DNA of 28,144 nucleotides from an uncultured Oscillospiraceae bacterium (GTDB taxonomy: Bacteria; Bacillota; Clostridia; Oscillospirales; Oscillospiraceae), in assembly GCA_900758315.1 (NCBI GenBank), contig CAAERF010000006.1:1-28144 (forward strand). Direction: 5' to 3'. The notes under the pieces were generated by a model that made no database searches, was not told where the DNA came from, and saw nothing but the letters and a program-made list of their open reading frames with translations. Below, one piece after another: positions 8,883-15,248 of this stretch. A program made the position numbers and the translations under genes. Numbering within the stretch: the first letter of the stretch is position 1; each line of letters opens with the position of its first letter.

Positions 8883-9731
8883 TCAGTCCCGCAGGACTTC
8901 TTTCATGGTCAGATAGTCTTGTTTCGGATGCCGCTCCTGGGCCACGGACACCAGCTTTCGGGACAGGCGCCGGTACAGCTCCCGTTCCTCCAGGCTGGGG
9001 AAGCAGTCCAGATGCTTGGCCACTGTGGTCACATCGCACCGCTCCACCGGACCGGTGAGGGCCGCCACCGGCCCCACCTCGCACAGGTGGTTCAGATTGC
9101 TGCGCATCAGCGGCGTCAGGGCCTCCAGGGCCCCCTGCCGGGAGAAGCCGCAGCTTGTCAGCAGGTCGATGCTCTCCTGGGCCAGGGCGCACATGAGATT
9201 GGAGCCGAAGACACAGGCCGCGTGGTAGCGCACCTTGTTCTCCGCCGAGATCTCCTGCACCTGGCATCCCAGTCCCCGCAGAAGCTGACTGACCGATTCC
9301 AGCTCCTCGGGGTCCCCCTCGACGCAAAAAAACGCATCCGCCAGTTCCTTGTAAGCCTCATACTTGCTGCTGACAGGGAAGAGCGGATGCACAGAAAAGC
9401 CACGGGCGCCGGTCTCCTCAATGCCTGGGAAAGCTTCCCGGGCGGAGAGTGCGCCGCTGCAGTGACAGATCCATTTGCCGTGGAGCATATCGCGGGGCAG
9501 CTGCCGGTAAACATCGGTGATGCTGCCATCCGGAACCGTTAAAAAGAGCGCGTCACAGTTTGCAATCAATGAGGGAATGTCATGGAAAGCGAGTGTGCTG
9601 GTAAAATGGGCCGCTTCTTCCGCCGAATCTCGATGCCTGCTGTAGTAGCCGGTCACCGGAACGCCGCCCTGGACGAAGAACTTGCCCAGGGAGAAGCCAA
9701 CTTTTCCCGCGCCAATAAAGCCAATTTTCAT
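8883..9731 (-). CDS. panG: Rossmann/DUF2520 protein, probable PanG-type ketopantoate reductase
   Basis: A 282-residue protein. Residues 1 to about 130 form an NAD(P)-binding Rossmann fold with GAGKVG (7-12) near the N-terminus. The C-terminal half is an all-helical DUF2520 domain containing the HAACVFGSNL block. It is the first gene of the pan operon. No classical panE is present in the window, and the step from ketopantoate to pantoate would otherwise be missing. A non-PanE ketopantoate reductase called PanG is known from Francisella and some Firmicutes, and that family has this architecture as I recall it. The assignment rests on context plus fold; the symbol should be read as probable. Confidence 0.8.
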   Translation of the reverse strand: MKIGFIGAGKVGFSLGKFFVQGGVPVTGYYSRHRDSAEEAAHFTSTLAFHDIPSLIANCDALFLTVPDGSITDVYRQLPRDMLHGKWICHCSGALSAREAFPGIEETGARGFSVHPLFPVSSKYEAYKELADAFFCVEGDPEELESVSQLLRGLGCQVQEISAENKVRYHAACVFGSNLMCALAQESIDLLTSCGFSRQGALEALTPLMRSNLNHLCEVGPVAALTGPVERCDVTTVAKHLDCFPSLEERELYRRLSRKLVSVAQERHPKQDYLTMKEVLRD

Positions 9732-9838
9732 GTTAGATCACCCTACCTTTTCTCTGTGTGGGGTGACGGCTCTTGGTTCCCATATGCTCTTGAGGGGTGT
9801 CGGTATTGTTTCCTGTTTGGAATACGATCCGCAGGCCA

Positions 9839-9867
9839 ACTATAGCACTTCGGATGAAAAAAGTAAA
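9839..9867 (-). promoter_or_regulatory. Probable promoter of the pan operon
   Basis: Read on the - strand, TTTACT (9862-9867) and TATAGT (9839-9844) are separated by exactly 17 bases. Transcription would start near 9832, leaving a leader of about 100 bases before panG in which I see no obvious riboswitch. Confidence 0.55.
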
Positions 9868-9943
9868 GGTGTTTCGGCGAGAAAAAAAGGAAGTTTTTTG
9901 GGATGCGGGCGAATTTTTCCGGAAAAAAAGATGAAAAAGAGGG

Positions 9944-9972
9944 TTGACAAAGACGGTTAGCGGATGTAAACT
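9944..9972 (+). promoter_or_regulatory. Promoter of the feoA-feoA unit
   Basis: A consensus TTGACA (9944-9949) and TAAACT (9967-9972) are separated by 17 bases. A degenerate copy of the local palindrome occupies the spacer and -10, and a perfect copy lies just downstream near the expected start site. This is the geometry of a repressed promoter. Confidence 0.75.
9956..9971. promoter_or_regulatory. Degenerate copy of the GTTAG-N6-CTAAC operator
   Basis: GTTAG-CGGATG-TAAAC: the left half is perfect and the right half matches only partly. It is related over 12 of 16 bases to the site before feoB. It overlaps the promoter spacer and the -10 element. It may be a low-affinity site or chance. Confidence 0.4.
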
Positions 9973-9979
9973 GCATATG

Positions 9980-9997
9980 GGTTAGGAAAGACTAACC
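9980..9997. promoter_or_regulatory. Operator-like palindrome, feoA copy 1
   Basis: GGTTAG-GAAAGA-CTAACC, a perfect 6-base inverted repeat with a 6-base spacer. It lies 7 to 24 bases after the -10 element, so a bound protein would block the start of transcription. The same half-site and spacing recur at three other places in the iron island. Confidence 0.7.
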
Positions 9998-10014
9998 GCT
10001 TCTTTTTGAGAAAC

Positions 10015-10032
10015 CGTTAGCCATGACTAACG
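10015..10032. promoter_or_regulatory. Operator-like palindrome, feoA copy 2
   Basis: CGTTAG-CCATGA-CTAACG, a perfect 6-base inverted repeat with the same 6-base spacer. It lies in the 5' untranslated region of feoA, 35 bases from copy 1 centre to centre. Confidence 0.7.
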
Positions 10033-10060
10033 AAGAATACACAGAAAGAGGGAGAAGTCC

Positions 10061-10273
10061 ATGATGCCGTTGACGCTGGCCAATATCGGCGAGGAAAACG
10101 TGATCCGTAAGGTGGGCGGTAAGCCTGAAGTGAGAAAACACCTGGAGAATCTGGGCTTTGTGGCCGGAGGCAATGTGACCGTGATCACCATGCTGGGCGG
10201 CAACGTGATTGTCAACGTGAAAGAGGCCCGGGTGGCCATCAGCAAAGAGATGGCCCAGAAGATCATGATCTGA
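10061..10273 (+). CDS. feoA: FeoA domain protein (first copy)
   Basis: A 70-residue cytoplasmic SH3-like FeoA protein, thought to assist the ferrous iron permease FeoB. The family core is visible: LGFVAGGNVTVITMLGGNVIVNVKEARVAISKEMAQKI, where the Gly-rich turn and the final AISKEMA block are typical (described here across residues about 32-69). Two ATGs stand in tandem at 10061 and 10064, with GAGGGAG ahead. It is the first gene behind the operator-bearing promoter and is followed 36 bases later by a second feoA. Confidence 0.93.
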   Translation: MMPLTLANIGEENVIRKVGGKPEVRKHLENLGFVAGGNVTVITMLGGNVIVNVKEARVAISKEMAQKIMI

Positions 10274-10309
10274 GCGGAGCCGGTCCATTGGAAGAGGAGG
10301 AATCAAGCC

Positions 10310-10531
10310 ATGAAAACCCTGCGAGAGACGAAAATCGGTGATACGGTCCGGGTCGTCAAGCTCCACGGAACGGGAGCGGTCAGACGCCGGATTATGGATA
10401 TGGGCATCACCCGGGGCGTGGAGGTCCACGTGCGCAAGGTGGCGCCCCTGGGCGACCCGGTAGAGGTCACCGTCCGCGGTTACCAGCTGTCCATCCGGAA
10501 GGCGGACGCGGAGATGATCGAAGTCGAATAA
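10310..10531 (+). CDS. feoA: FeoA domain protein (second copy)
   Basis: A 73-residue FeoA protein with the canonical sequence features GDTVRVVKLHGTGAVRRRI, DMGITRGVEV, VAPLGDPVEVTVRGYQLS and the C-terminal IRKADAEMI. It is clearly diverged from the first copy and closer to the classical FeoA consensus. The ribosome binding site is GAGGAGG. Double feoA genes ahead of feoB are common in Clostridia. After it, a 0.5-kb hairpin-rich gap separates it from feoB. Confidence 0.95.
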   Translation: MKTLRETKIGDTVRVVKLHGTGAVRRRIMDMGITRGVEVHVRKVAPLGDPVEVTVRGYQLSIRKADAEMIEVE

Positions 10532-10564
10532 CGGAACCGCTTTCGCCAGAAGAAAGTTTTCGGT

Positions 10565-10989
10565 CAAGCCTTTTACAAAAGGCTTGCAGAGTCCAGAGAC
10601 AGAGTCTCTGGTCGCACTCCGCAGAGTGCGAAATACTCTTGAGATTCACAGCGCAGGAGGGTAGCCCAATCAGTCGTAGACTGTTTGGGCGTAGGGAACC
10701 CTCGCCGGGGGTTCCCTATACCTGGTGACGTAGTCGCCAGGTACAAAAGTTCCTTTGAGAACATGTGTGCTTAGCAATCAGGATGCCGTTGTCGGGTTCC
10801 GCTTTCTGCGGAAAGCGGCTCGGGGGCACGATACGTTCTGTGCCCGTTAAGACAGGTACAGCCTACGCTATGAATATGCCCCCGGCATATTCGCTTTACG
10901 CTGCGGCCCCAAGACCCCCACCACCCTTTGAAAAGGGTGGACCCAAACTTTCTCTGCTGGCGCAGCAAAATACGGGGAAGGTACCCCGT
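10565..10989. repeat. Array of about ten short hairpins between feoA and feoB
   Basis: The 516-base gap from 10532 to 11047 contains no supported gene. It is packed with inverted repeats, mostly perfect with 6-9 base arms: 10565-10586, 10593-10611, 10613-10630, 10664-10690 (two-stage stem), 10693-10717, 10719-10743 (two-stage stem), 10799-10818, 10824-10845, 10872-10892, 10921-10940 and 10972-10989. None has a clear T tract. The look is that of a mosaic intergenic repeat element whose RNA would be highly folded; a role as insulator, RNA-processing or attenuating region is possible. Confidence 0.75.
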
Positions 10990-11003
10990 TCTTTCCGGCC
11001 GTA

Positions 11004-11023
11004 AAGTTAGCGAATGCTAATTT
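11004..11023. promoter_or_regulatory. Operator-like palindrome before feoB
   Basis: GTTAG-CGAATG-CTAAT with flanking AA and TT. Half-site and 6-base spacing match the feoA sites, with one mismatch in the outermost base pair of the half-site. It lies 25 bases before the feoB start, implying that feoB has its own regulated promoter or a repressor roadblock after the hairpin array. Confidence 0.62.
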
Positions 11024-11047
11024 GAGTAGATTGAGAGGAGCAGTAGC

Positions 11048-13501
11048 ATGGAATTGAGAATCGCCCTGGCGGGCAATCCCAACAGCGGTAAGACCACGCT
11101 GTTTAACGCCCTGACCGGTTCCAATCAGTTTGTGGGGAACTGGCCCGGGGTCACCGTGGAGAAGAAGGAGGGCAAGCTGAAAAAGCACAGCGACGTGATT
11201 ATCACCGACCTGCCCGGCATCTATTCTCTGTCACCCTACACGCTGGAGGAAGTGGTGGCCCGGAACTACCTGATCGGCGAGCGTCCCGACGCGATTTTGA
11301 ACATTGTGGACGGCACCAATCTGGAGCGCAACCTGTACCTGACCACCCAGCTCACCGAGCTGGGCATTCCGGTGGTCATCGCCATCAACATGATGGACGT
11401 GGTGAAGAAGAACGGCGATCAGATCAACGTGGAAGAGTTGTCCCGGGCGCTGGGCTGTCCGGTGGTGGAGATCTCCGCCCTGAAGGGTACCGGCGTCACC
11501 GAGGCCGCTGAGGCGGCGATTACGGCGGCTCAGAGCGGCAAGACCGTCCCGCAGCACACCTTCTCCGGTGTGGTGGAGCACGCGCTGGCCCACATTGAAG
11601 AGGCCGCTGTCCACAACATGCCCGCGGAACAGCAGCGCTGGTACGCGGTGAAGATTTTCGAGCGGGACGAGAAGGTGCTGGAGCGGCTGAAGCTCAGCGC
11701 TGACGTCCTGAGCCACATTGAAGAGGACATCCAGGCCGCCGAGGAGGAGTGGGACGACGATGCGGAGAGCATCATCACCAACGAGCGCTATGTGTACATC
11801 GCCGGTCTGATGAAGGGCTGCTACAAGAAGAAGCGCACCGGTCAGCTGACCACCTCGGATAAGATCGACAAGGTGGTCACCAACCGCTGGCTGGCCCTGC
11901 CCATCTTCGCCCTGGTCATGTTCATCGTCTACTACGTCTCGGTGTCCACCGTGGGCACCTGGGCCACCGACTGGGCCAATGACGGCGTGTTCGGCGACGG
12001 CTGGCACCTGCTTGCCATCGGCTCCTCGGCCTATGCCGACGCGGCGGATGAGTATGTGGAACCCGGCGCCATTCAGGAGGCCTTCCTTGAGGCGGCCACG
12101 GAGGCCGGCGCTGTGGATGAGGCCCAATCCACCGAGGACGAGACCGTGCTCCTCCCGGAAAAGGCGGCTGCGGTCACCACCACCGCCTACCTCTACGATG
12201 ACGACGGCAATGTAGAGAAGGAAATTCCCGTGACCTATGACAGCTACTTAGAGGTGGCCGACCTGGAAGAGCCTGACCCCGCCGACTACGGTATCTGGGT
12301 CCCCGGCATCCCGGTGCTGGTGGGCAACGGGCTGGAGGCCATCCACTGCGCGGACTGGCTCCAGGGCCTGCTCCTGGACGGCATTGTAGCCGGTGTCGGC
12401 GCTGTGCTGGGCTTCGTACCTCAGATGCTGGTGCTCTTTATCTTCCTGGCCTTCCTGGAGAGCTGTGGTTACATGGCCCGGATCGCCTTCGTCATGGACC
12501 GGATCTTCCGAAAATTCGGCCTGTCCGGTAAATCCTTTATCCCCATGCTCATCGGCACCGGCTGCGGTGTGCCCGGCGTCATGGCCTCCCGTACCATCGA
12601 GAATGAGCGGGACCGCCGCATGACCATTATGACCACCACCTTTATTCCCTGCGGCGCCAAGCTCCCCATCATCGCGCTGATTGCCGGCGCGCTCTTCGAC
12701 GGCTCCCCCTGGGTGGCGCCCAGCGCCTACTTTGTCGGCGTGGCAGCCATCGTCATCTCCGGCATCATGCTGAAGAAAACCAGGATGTTCGCCGGCGACC
12801 CGGCTCCCTTCGTCATGGAGCTGCCCGCCTACCACCTGCCCACCGTGGGCAATGTCCTCCGCTCCATGTGGGAGCGCGGCTGGTCCTTCATCAAGAAGGC
12901 CGGTACCATCATCCTGCTGGCCACCATCTTGGTCTGGTTCACCTCCAACTTCGGCTGGACTGACGGTTCCTTCGGCATGGTGGACATGAACGACAGCATT
13001 CTGGCAGCCATTGGCTCCGCCATCTGCGTTATCTTCAAGCCTCTGGGCTGGGGCAACTGGCAGGGTGCCGTGGCGGCCATCACCGGCCTCATCGCCAAGG
13101 AAAACGTAGTCGGCACCTTCGGCGTCCTCTTCGGCGGCTTCGACGAGGTGGCCGAGAACGGCTGGGAGATCTGGACCAACATGCGCGCGGCATTCACTCC
13201 GCTGGCTGCCTACTCCTTCCTGGTGTTCAACCTGCTCTGCGCACCCTGCTTCGCGGCCATCGGCGCCATCAAGCGGGAGATGAACAGCGCCAAGTGGACC
13301 TGGTTCGCCATCGGTTATCAGTGCGTGTTCGCCTACGCCGTGTCCCTGATTATCTATCAGCTGGGCATGCTGTTCACCGGCTCTGGCAATGTGCTGGGCA
13401 CCATCGTCGCCATTCTCTTTGTGGCTGTGATCGTCTACCTGCTGGTCCGGCCCTACAAGGAGTCCGAGACCCTGCGCTCCGACCGCAAGGCGCGGGTCTG
13501 A
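11048..13501 (+). CDS. feoB: Ferrous iron transporter FeoB
   Basis: Inner-membrane Fe(II) importer with a cytoplasmic G domain, 817 residues. G1 is GNPNSGKT (9-16), switch region NWPGVTVEKKEG, G3 DLPG (54-57), G4 NMMD (114-117) and G5 SAL (143-145). A helical linker follows, then the membrane core with LLLDGIVAGVGAVLGFVPQ, the two Gate motifs containing GTGCGVPGVMASRT and PCGAKLPIIALI, and the C-terminal helices. The loop after the first membrane helix (residues about 300-415) is much longer than in Escherichia coli FeoB and very acidic from about 327 to 413. ATG at 11048 has GAGAGGAG. It heads the feoB/Cys-rich protein unit behind its own operator. Confidence 0.97.
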   Translation: MELRIALAGNPNSGKTTLFNALTGSNQFVGNWPGVTVEKKEGKLKKHSDVIITDLPGIYSLSPYTLEEVVARNYLIGERPDAILNIVDGTNLERNLYLTTQLTELGIPVVIAINMMDVVKKNGDQINVEELSRALGCPVVEISALKGTGVTEAAEAAITAAQSGKTVPQHTFSGVVEHALAHIEEAAVHNMPAEQQRWYAVKIFERDEKVLERLKLSADVLSHIEEDIQAAEEEWDDDAESIITNERYVYIAGLMKGCYKKKRTGQLTTSDKIDKVVTNRWLALPIFALVMFIVYYVSVSTVGTWATDWANDGVFGDGWHLLAIGSSAYADAADEYVEPGAIQEAFLEAATEAGAVDEAQSTEDETVLLPEKAAAVTTTAYLYDDDGNVEKEIPVTYDSYLEVADLEEPDPADYGIWVPGIPVLVGNGLEAIHCADWLQGLLLDGIVAGVGAVLGFVPQMLVLFIFLAFLESCGYMARIAFVMDRIFRKFGLSGKSFIPMLIGTGCGVPGVMASRTIENERDRRMTIMTTTFIPCGAKLPIIALIAGALFDGSPWVAPSAYFVGVAAIVISGIMLKKTRMFAGDPAPFVMELPAYHLPTVGNVLRSMWERGWSFIKKAGTIILLATILVWFTSNFGWTDGSFGMVDMNDSILAAIGSAICVIFKPLGWGNWQGAVAAITGLIAKENVVGTFGVLFGGFDEVAENGWEIWTNMRAAFTPLAAYSFLVFNLLCAPCFAAIGAIKREMNSAKWTWFAIGYQCVFAYAVSLIIYQLGMLFTGSGNVLGTIVAILFVAVIVYLLVRPYKESETLRSDRKARV

Positions 13502-13563
13502 TCCCAACGTAAAGTACCTCATTTCGTGATTTTAGTGATGAAACCAACAAAGGAGGAATCGGT

Positions 13564-13737
13564 ATGCTATCCTGGATTGCTTCGAACCTTGCCACCATCC
13601 TCATCTGCGCGGTGCTGATTGCCGTTGTGGCGGCGATTATCCTGCACCTGGTCCGCGGCAAAAAGAAGGGCAGCACCTCCTGCGGGTGTGGCTGTGCCAA
13701 CTGTGCCATGAACGGCGCCTGCCACTCCAAGAAGTGA
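13564..13737 (+). CDS. FeoB-associated Cys-rich membrane protein
   Basis: A 57-residue protein preceded by AAAGGAGGAA. An N-terminal membrane helix (about residues 8-30) is followed by a basic stop-transfer RGKKKG and a Cys cluster with Cys40, 42, 44, 47 and 53. This is the layout of the FeoB-associated Cys-rich family (PF12669-like), regularly found directly after feoB in Firmicutes and proposed to play an accessory part in Fe(II) uptake, perhaps as a functional counterpart of FeoC. The cytoplasmic Cys cluster could bind iron or sense redox state. It starts 62 bases after feoB. Confidence 0.9.
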   Translation: MLSWIASNLATILICAVLIAVVAAIILHLVRGKKKGSTSCGCGCANCAMNGACHSKK

Positions 13738-13746
13738 CCGAACAGG

Positions 13747-13778
13747 GAGACGCGGAGGCATCCTCACTTCCGCGTCTC
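13747..13778 (+). terminator. Hairpin after the FeoB-associated gene, probable transcript end
   Basis: A perfect 10-base stem (13747-13756 with 13769-13778) and 12-base loop lie 9 bases after the stop codon. There is no T tract, so it is either an imperfect terminator or an RNA-stabilising hairpin. Confidence 0.45.
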
Positions 13779-13839
13779 TGTCCCGATAGGGACGCAAAAC
13801 CGGGGAAAGCTGCGCCGAAAGGCGTTCTTTCCGCCCATC

Positions 13840-13859
13840 TAGTTAGCTTTTGCTAACTA
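13840..13859. promoter_or_regulatory. Operator-like palindrome before the DUF2325 gene
   Basis: The best copy of the island's motif: TAGTTAGC-TTTT-GCTAACTA, an 8-base perfect inverted repeat. In the common frame it is GTTAG-N6-CTAAC. It ends 17 bases before the start codon, close to the ribosome binding site. Confidence 0.72.
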
Positions 13860-13875
13860 CGAAAGGAGAAGCACC

Positions 13876-14187
13876 ATGAGTGTTGTCATCATCGGCGGCA
13901 ACGAGTGTATGGTCCGCCAGTACAAGGAGCTGTGCCAGGAGTACCAGTGCAGTGCCAAGGTGTTTGCCAAGAACCGGGGCAGTCTGCGCAACAAGCTGGG
14001 AAATCCGGATCTGTTGGTGCTCTTTACCAGCACCATGTCCCATCGGATGGTGCGCAGCGCCCTGAGCGAGACCAAGGGTTCCCGGACCATCGTGGCCCGG
14101 TCCCATACCAGCTCCATGGCGGCCCTGCGGGGCATCCTGGAGGAGCACGCGAGAGGAGGAGAAACCGTATGTCGGAAGAGCTCGTAA
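13876..14187 (+). CDS. DUF2325 domain protein of the iron island
   Basis: A 103-residue protein that begins SVVIIGGNECMVRQYKELC, the N-terminal GG-(N/H)-x-x-M-x-R-x-Y signature of DUF2325, and continues with DLLVLFTSTMSHRMVRSAL. It looks like a small alpha/beta fold without membrane segments. Cys11, Cys20 and Cys25 lie in the N-terminal third. The molecular function of the family is not established to my knowledge. It sits behind a copy of the feo operator and its 3' end overlaps the DUF3793 gene by 19 bases, so both are probably iron-regulated. Confidence 0.88.
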   Translation: MSVVIIGGNECMVRQYKELCQEYQCSAKVFAKNRGSLRNKLGNPDLLVLFTSTMSHRMVRSALSETKGSRTIVARSHTSSMAALRGILEEHARGGETVCRKSS

Positions 14188-14720
14188 TTCAGCACTGTTC
14201 CCCCACACTGGCGGGATTGAAGACGGGGAGTCTGTTCACCTGTCCCTGTCCGTCCGAGGAGGAGGCCCGGCAGGATGTGCGCCGGCTGAATCGGATTCTG
14301 GTGCCCAAGGGACTCAGCGTCCTGCTGATGCGCTGTCGGAAGGGCCGGGCGCTGATCTACGTCTACCGGCCCGACTGGCTGCGCCGGGACCTGGCCCGGG
14401 AAGAGGTGTGCGCGCTGTTGGAGCGGATGGGATACACCTGTCTCAGCCCGGACCGGTGCCTGGTGGAGCTGACCCGACGGCTCCGGCGGGAGGCCGACTT
14501 TCCCCATGAGATCGGCCTGTTTCTGGGCTATCCGCCGGAGGATGTCCAGGGCTTTATCGAGCACGAGGGCAAGGGCTATAAGTGCCTGGGCTGCTGGAAG
14601 GTCTATGGCGACCCGGAGCAGGCCCAAAAGTGCTTTGATCTGTACCAGAGATGTACGGAAAGCTATTGCAGACAGTGGTCCAGGGGTGCGTCCATCGGAG
14701 GATTGACCGTGGCGGTGTAA
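14169..14720 (+). CDS. DUF3793 family protein
   Basis: A 183-residue soluble protein whose ATG at 14169 has AGAGGAGGAG inside the preceding gene. It has the DUF3793 features CSPTLAGLKTGSLF at the N-terminus, the central LLMRCRKGRALIYVYRP, then HEIGLFLGYPPEDVQGFI, and the C-terminal KCLGCWKVYGD block with Cys residues. A Cys-Pro-Cys-Pro sits near residue 25. The family is often found next to iron-transport or flavodoxin genes in Clostridia, but its activity is unknown. Gene overlap with the DUF2325 gene implies coupled translation. Confidence 0.9.
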   Translation: MSEELVIQHCSPTLAGLKTGSLFTCPCPSEEEARQDVRRLNRILVPKGLSVLLMRCRKGRALIYVYRPDWLRRDLAREEVCALLERMGYTCLSPDRCLVELTRRLRREADFPHEIGLFLGYPPEDVQGFIEHEGKGYKCLGCWKVYGDPEQAQKCFDLYQRCTESYCRQWSRGASIGGLTVAV

Positions 14721-14748
14721 AAGGGCGGGATAAGAACCGCCCTTTTTG
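14719..14748 (+). terminator. Intrinsic terminator of the DUF2325-DUF3793 unit
   Basis: AAAAGGGCGG (14719-14728) pairs with CCGCCCTTTT (14737-14746) around an 8-base loop, with a T tract running through 14743-14747. It overlaps the stop codon of the DUF3793 gene. Confidence 0.9.
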
Positions 14749-14778
14749 CCGGGGAAGGGTGGGGTTTCCCAATTTTCC

Positions 14779-14807
14779 TTGCGCAAAGCGAAAAAGTGTT
14801 ATATAAT
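14779..14807 (+). promoter_or_regulatory. Promoter upstream of the ribbon-helix-helix gene
   Basis: A perfect TATAAT (14802-14807) has a weak TTGCGC (14779-14784) 17 bases upstream. The transcript would have a leader of roughly 120 bases containing a GCCGGC/GCCGGT hairpin near 14831-14847. Confidence 0.6.
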
Positions 14808-14932
14808 CGTGGATATCAGTAAAACTTGAGGCCGGCTTTGTGCCGGTTCGCTGCGGGAATATCGGGTACAATATATAAGACGTGATGATATTCTGATAAA
14901 GCAGTGTGTGAGCAGAGAGGATGAGGTGCGCA

Positions 14933-15124
14933 ATGGCAGTTTCCAGAGCACAGCAGAAGGCAGTGGCCAAGTACATCAGAAACAACTACGATGAGATCAA
15001 AATACGTCTGCCCAAGGGGGAGAAGGAGCGGATTCAGGCCGCCGCAGCCGCTCAGGGCACCAGCATGAACCGGTACATCCAGGACGCCATCTGGGATCGG
15101 ATGGAGCGGGAGGAGCTGGGCTGA
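14933..15124 (+). CDS. Small Arc/CopG-like ribbon-helix-helix protein
   Basis: A 63-residue basic protein starting MAVSRAQQKAVAKYIRNNY. The stretch DEIKIRLPKGEKERI gives the expected beta strand and first helix, and AAAAAQGTSMNRYIQDAIWDRM the turn and second helix of a ribbon-helix-helix DNA-binding fold. I prefer ATG 14933 with a GAGGTG site over the in-frame ATG at 14921, which directly abuts its purine run. It stands alone between two terminators, so it is probably monocistronic. Its target is unknown; a repeated GGGTAC-containing sequence on both sides of the gene could be its own operator. Confidence 0.78.
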   Translation: MAVSRAQQKAVAKYIRNNYDEIKIRLPKGEKERIQAAAAAQGTSMNRYIQDAIWDRMEREELG

Positions 15125-15181
15125 AAGGGCCACTAACTTGTATTGGGTACGATATACGGCAAAGAGAGCGGTAAGGTGGCG

Positions 15182-15214
15182 TCAAAAAGCCCCTCAGCCA
15201 AGGGCTGAGGGGCT
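15182..15214 (-). terminator. Intrinsic terminator of the PadR/secreted-protein operon
   Basis: On the - strand a perfect 12-base stem (15203-15214 with 15188-15199), 3-base loop, is followed by five T (15184-15188 on the + strand as A). It lies 35 bases after the stop of the secreted-protein gene. Confidence 0.92.
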
Positions 15215-15248
15215 GCATACTGCAAAGGCAGGGAGCAGATTCCAGAGG

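Noticed and set aside
7110..9542. An 810-codon open frame on the + strand opposite panC, panB and panG
   Set aside because: It is an antisense mirror of well-supported pan genes in GC-rich DNA; its protein is low-complexity, His/Gly/Val-rich and without recognisable domains.
9582..9960. Short + strand frames overlapping the panG start and the intergenic region
   Set aside because: They overlap the panG coding region and the feo promoter, and no start has a convincing ribosome binding site.
10565..10989. The hairpin array as a CRISPR array
   Set aside because: The hairpins differ in sequence and spacing, with no constant direct repeat and no cas genes.
10765..11004. 79-codon frame within the feoA-feoB gap
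   Set aside because: It lacks a ribosome binding site, consists of hairpin sequence and has a low-complexity product.
12248..13522. Antisense 424-codon frame across the feoB membrane domain
   Set aside because: Composition is His/Gly/Asp-rich without domains, and feoB on the other strand is unambiguous.
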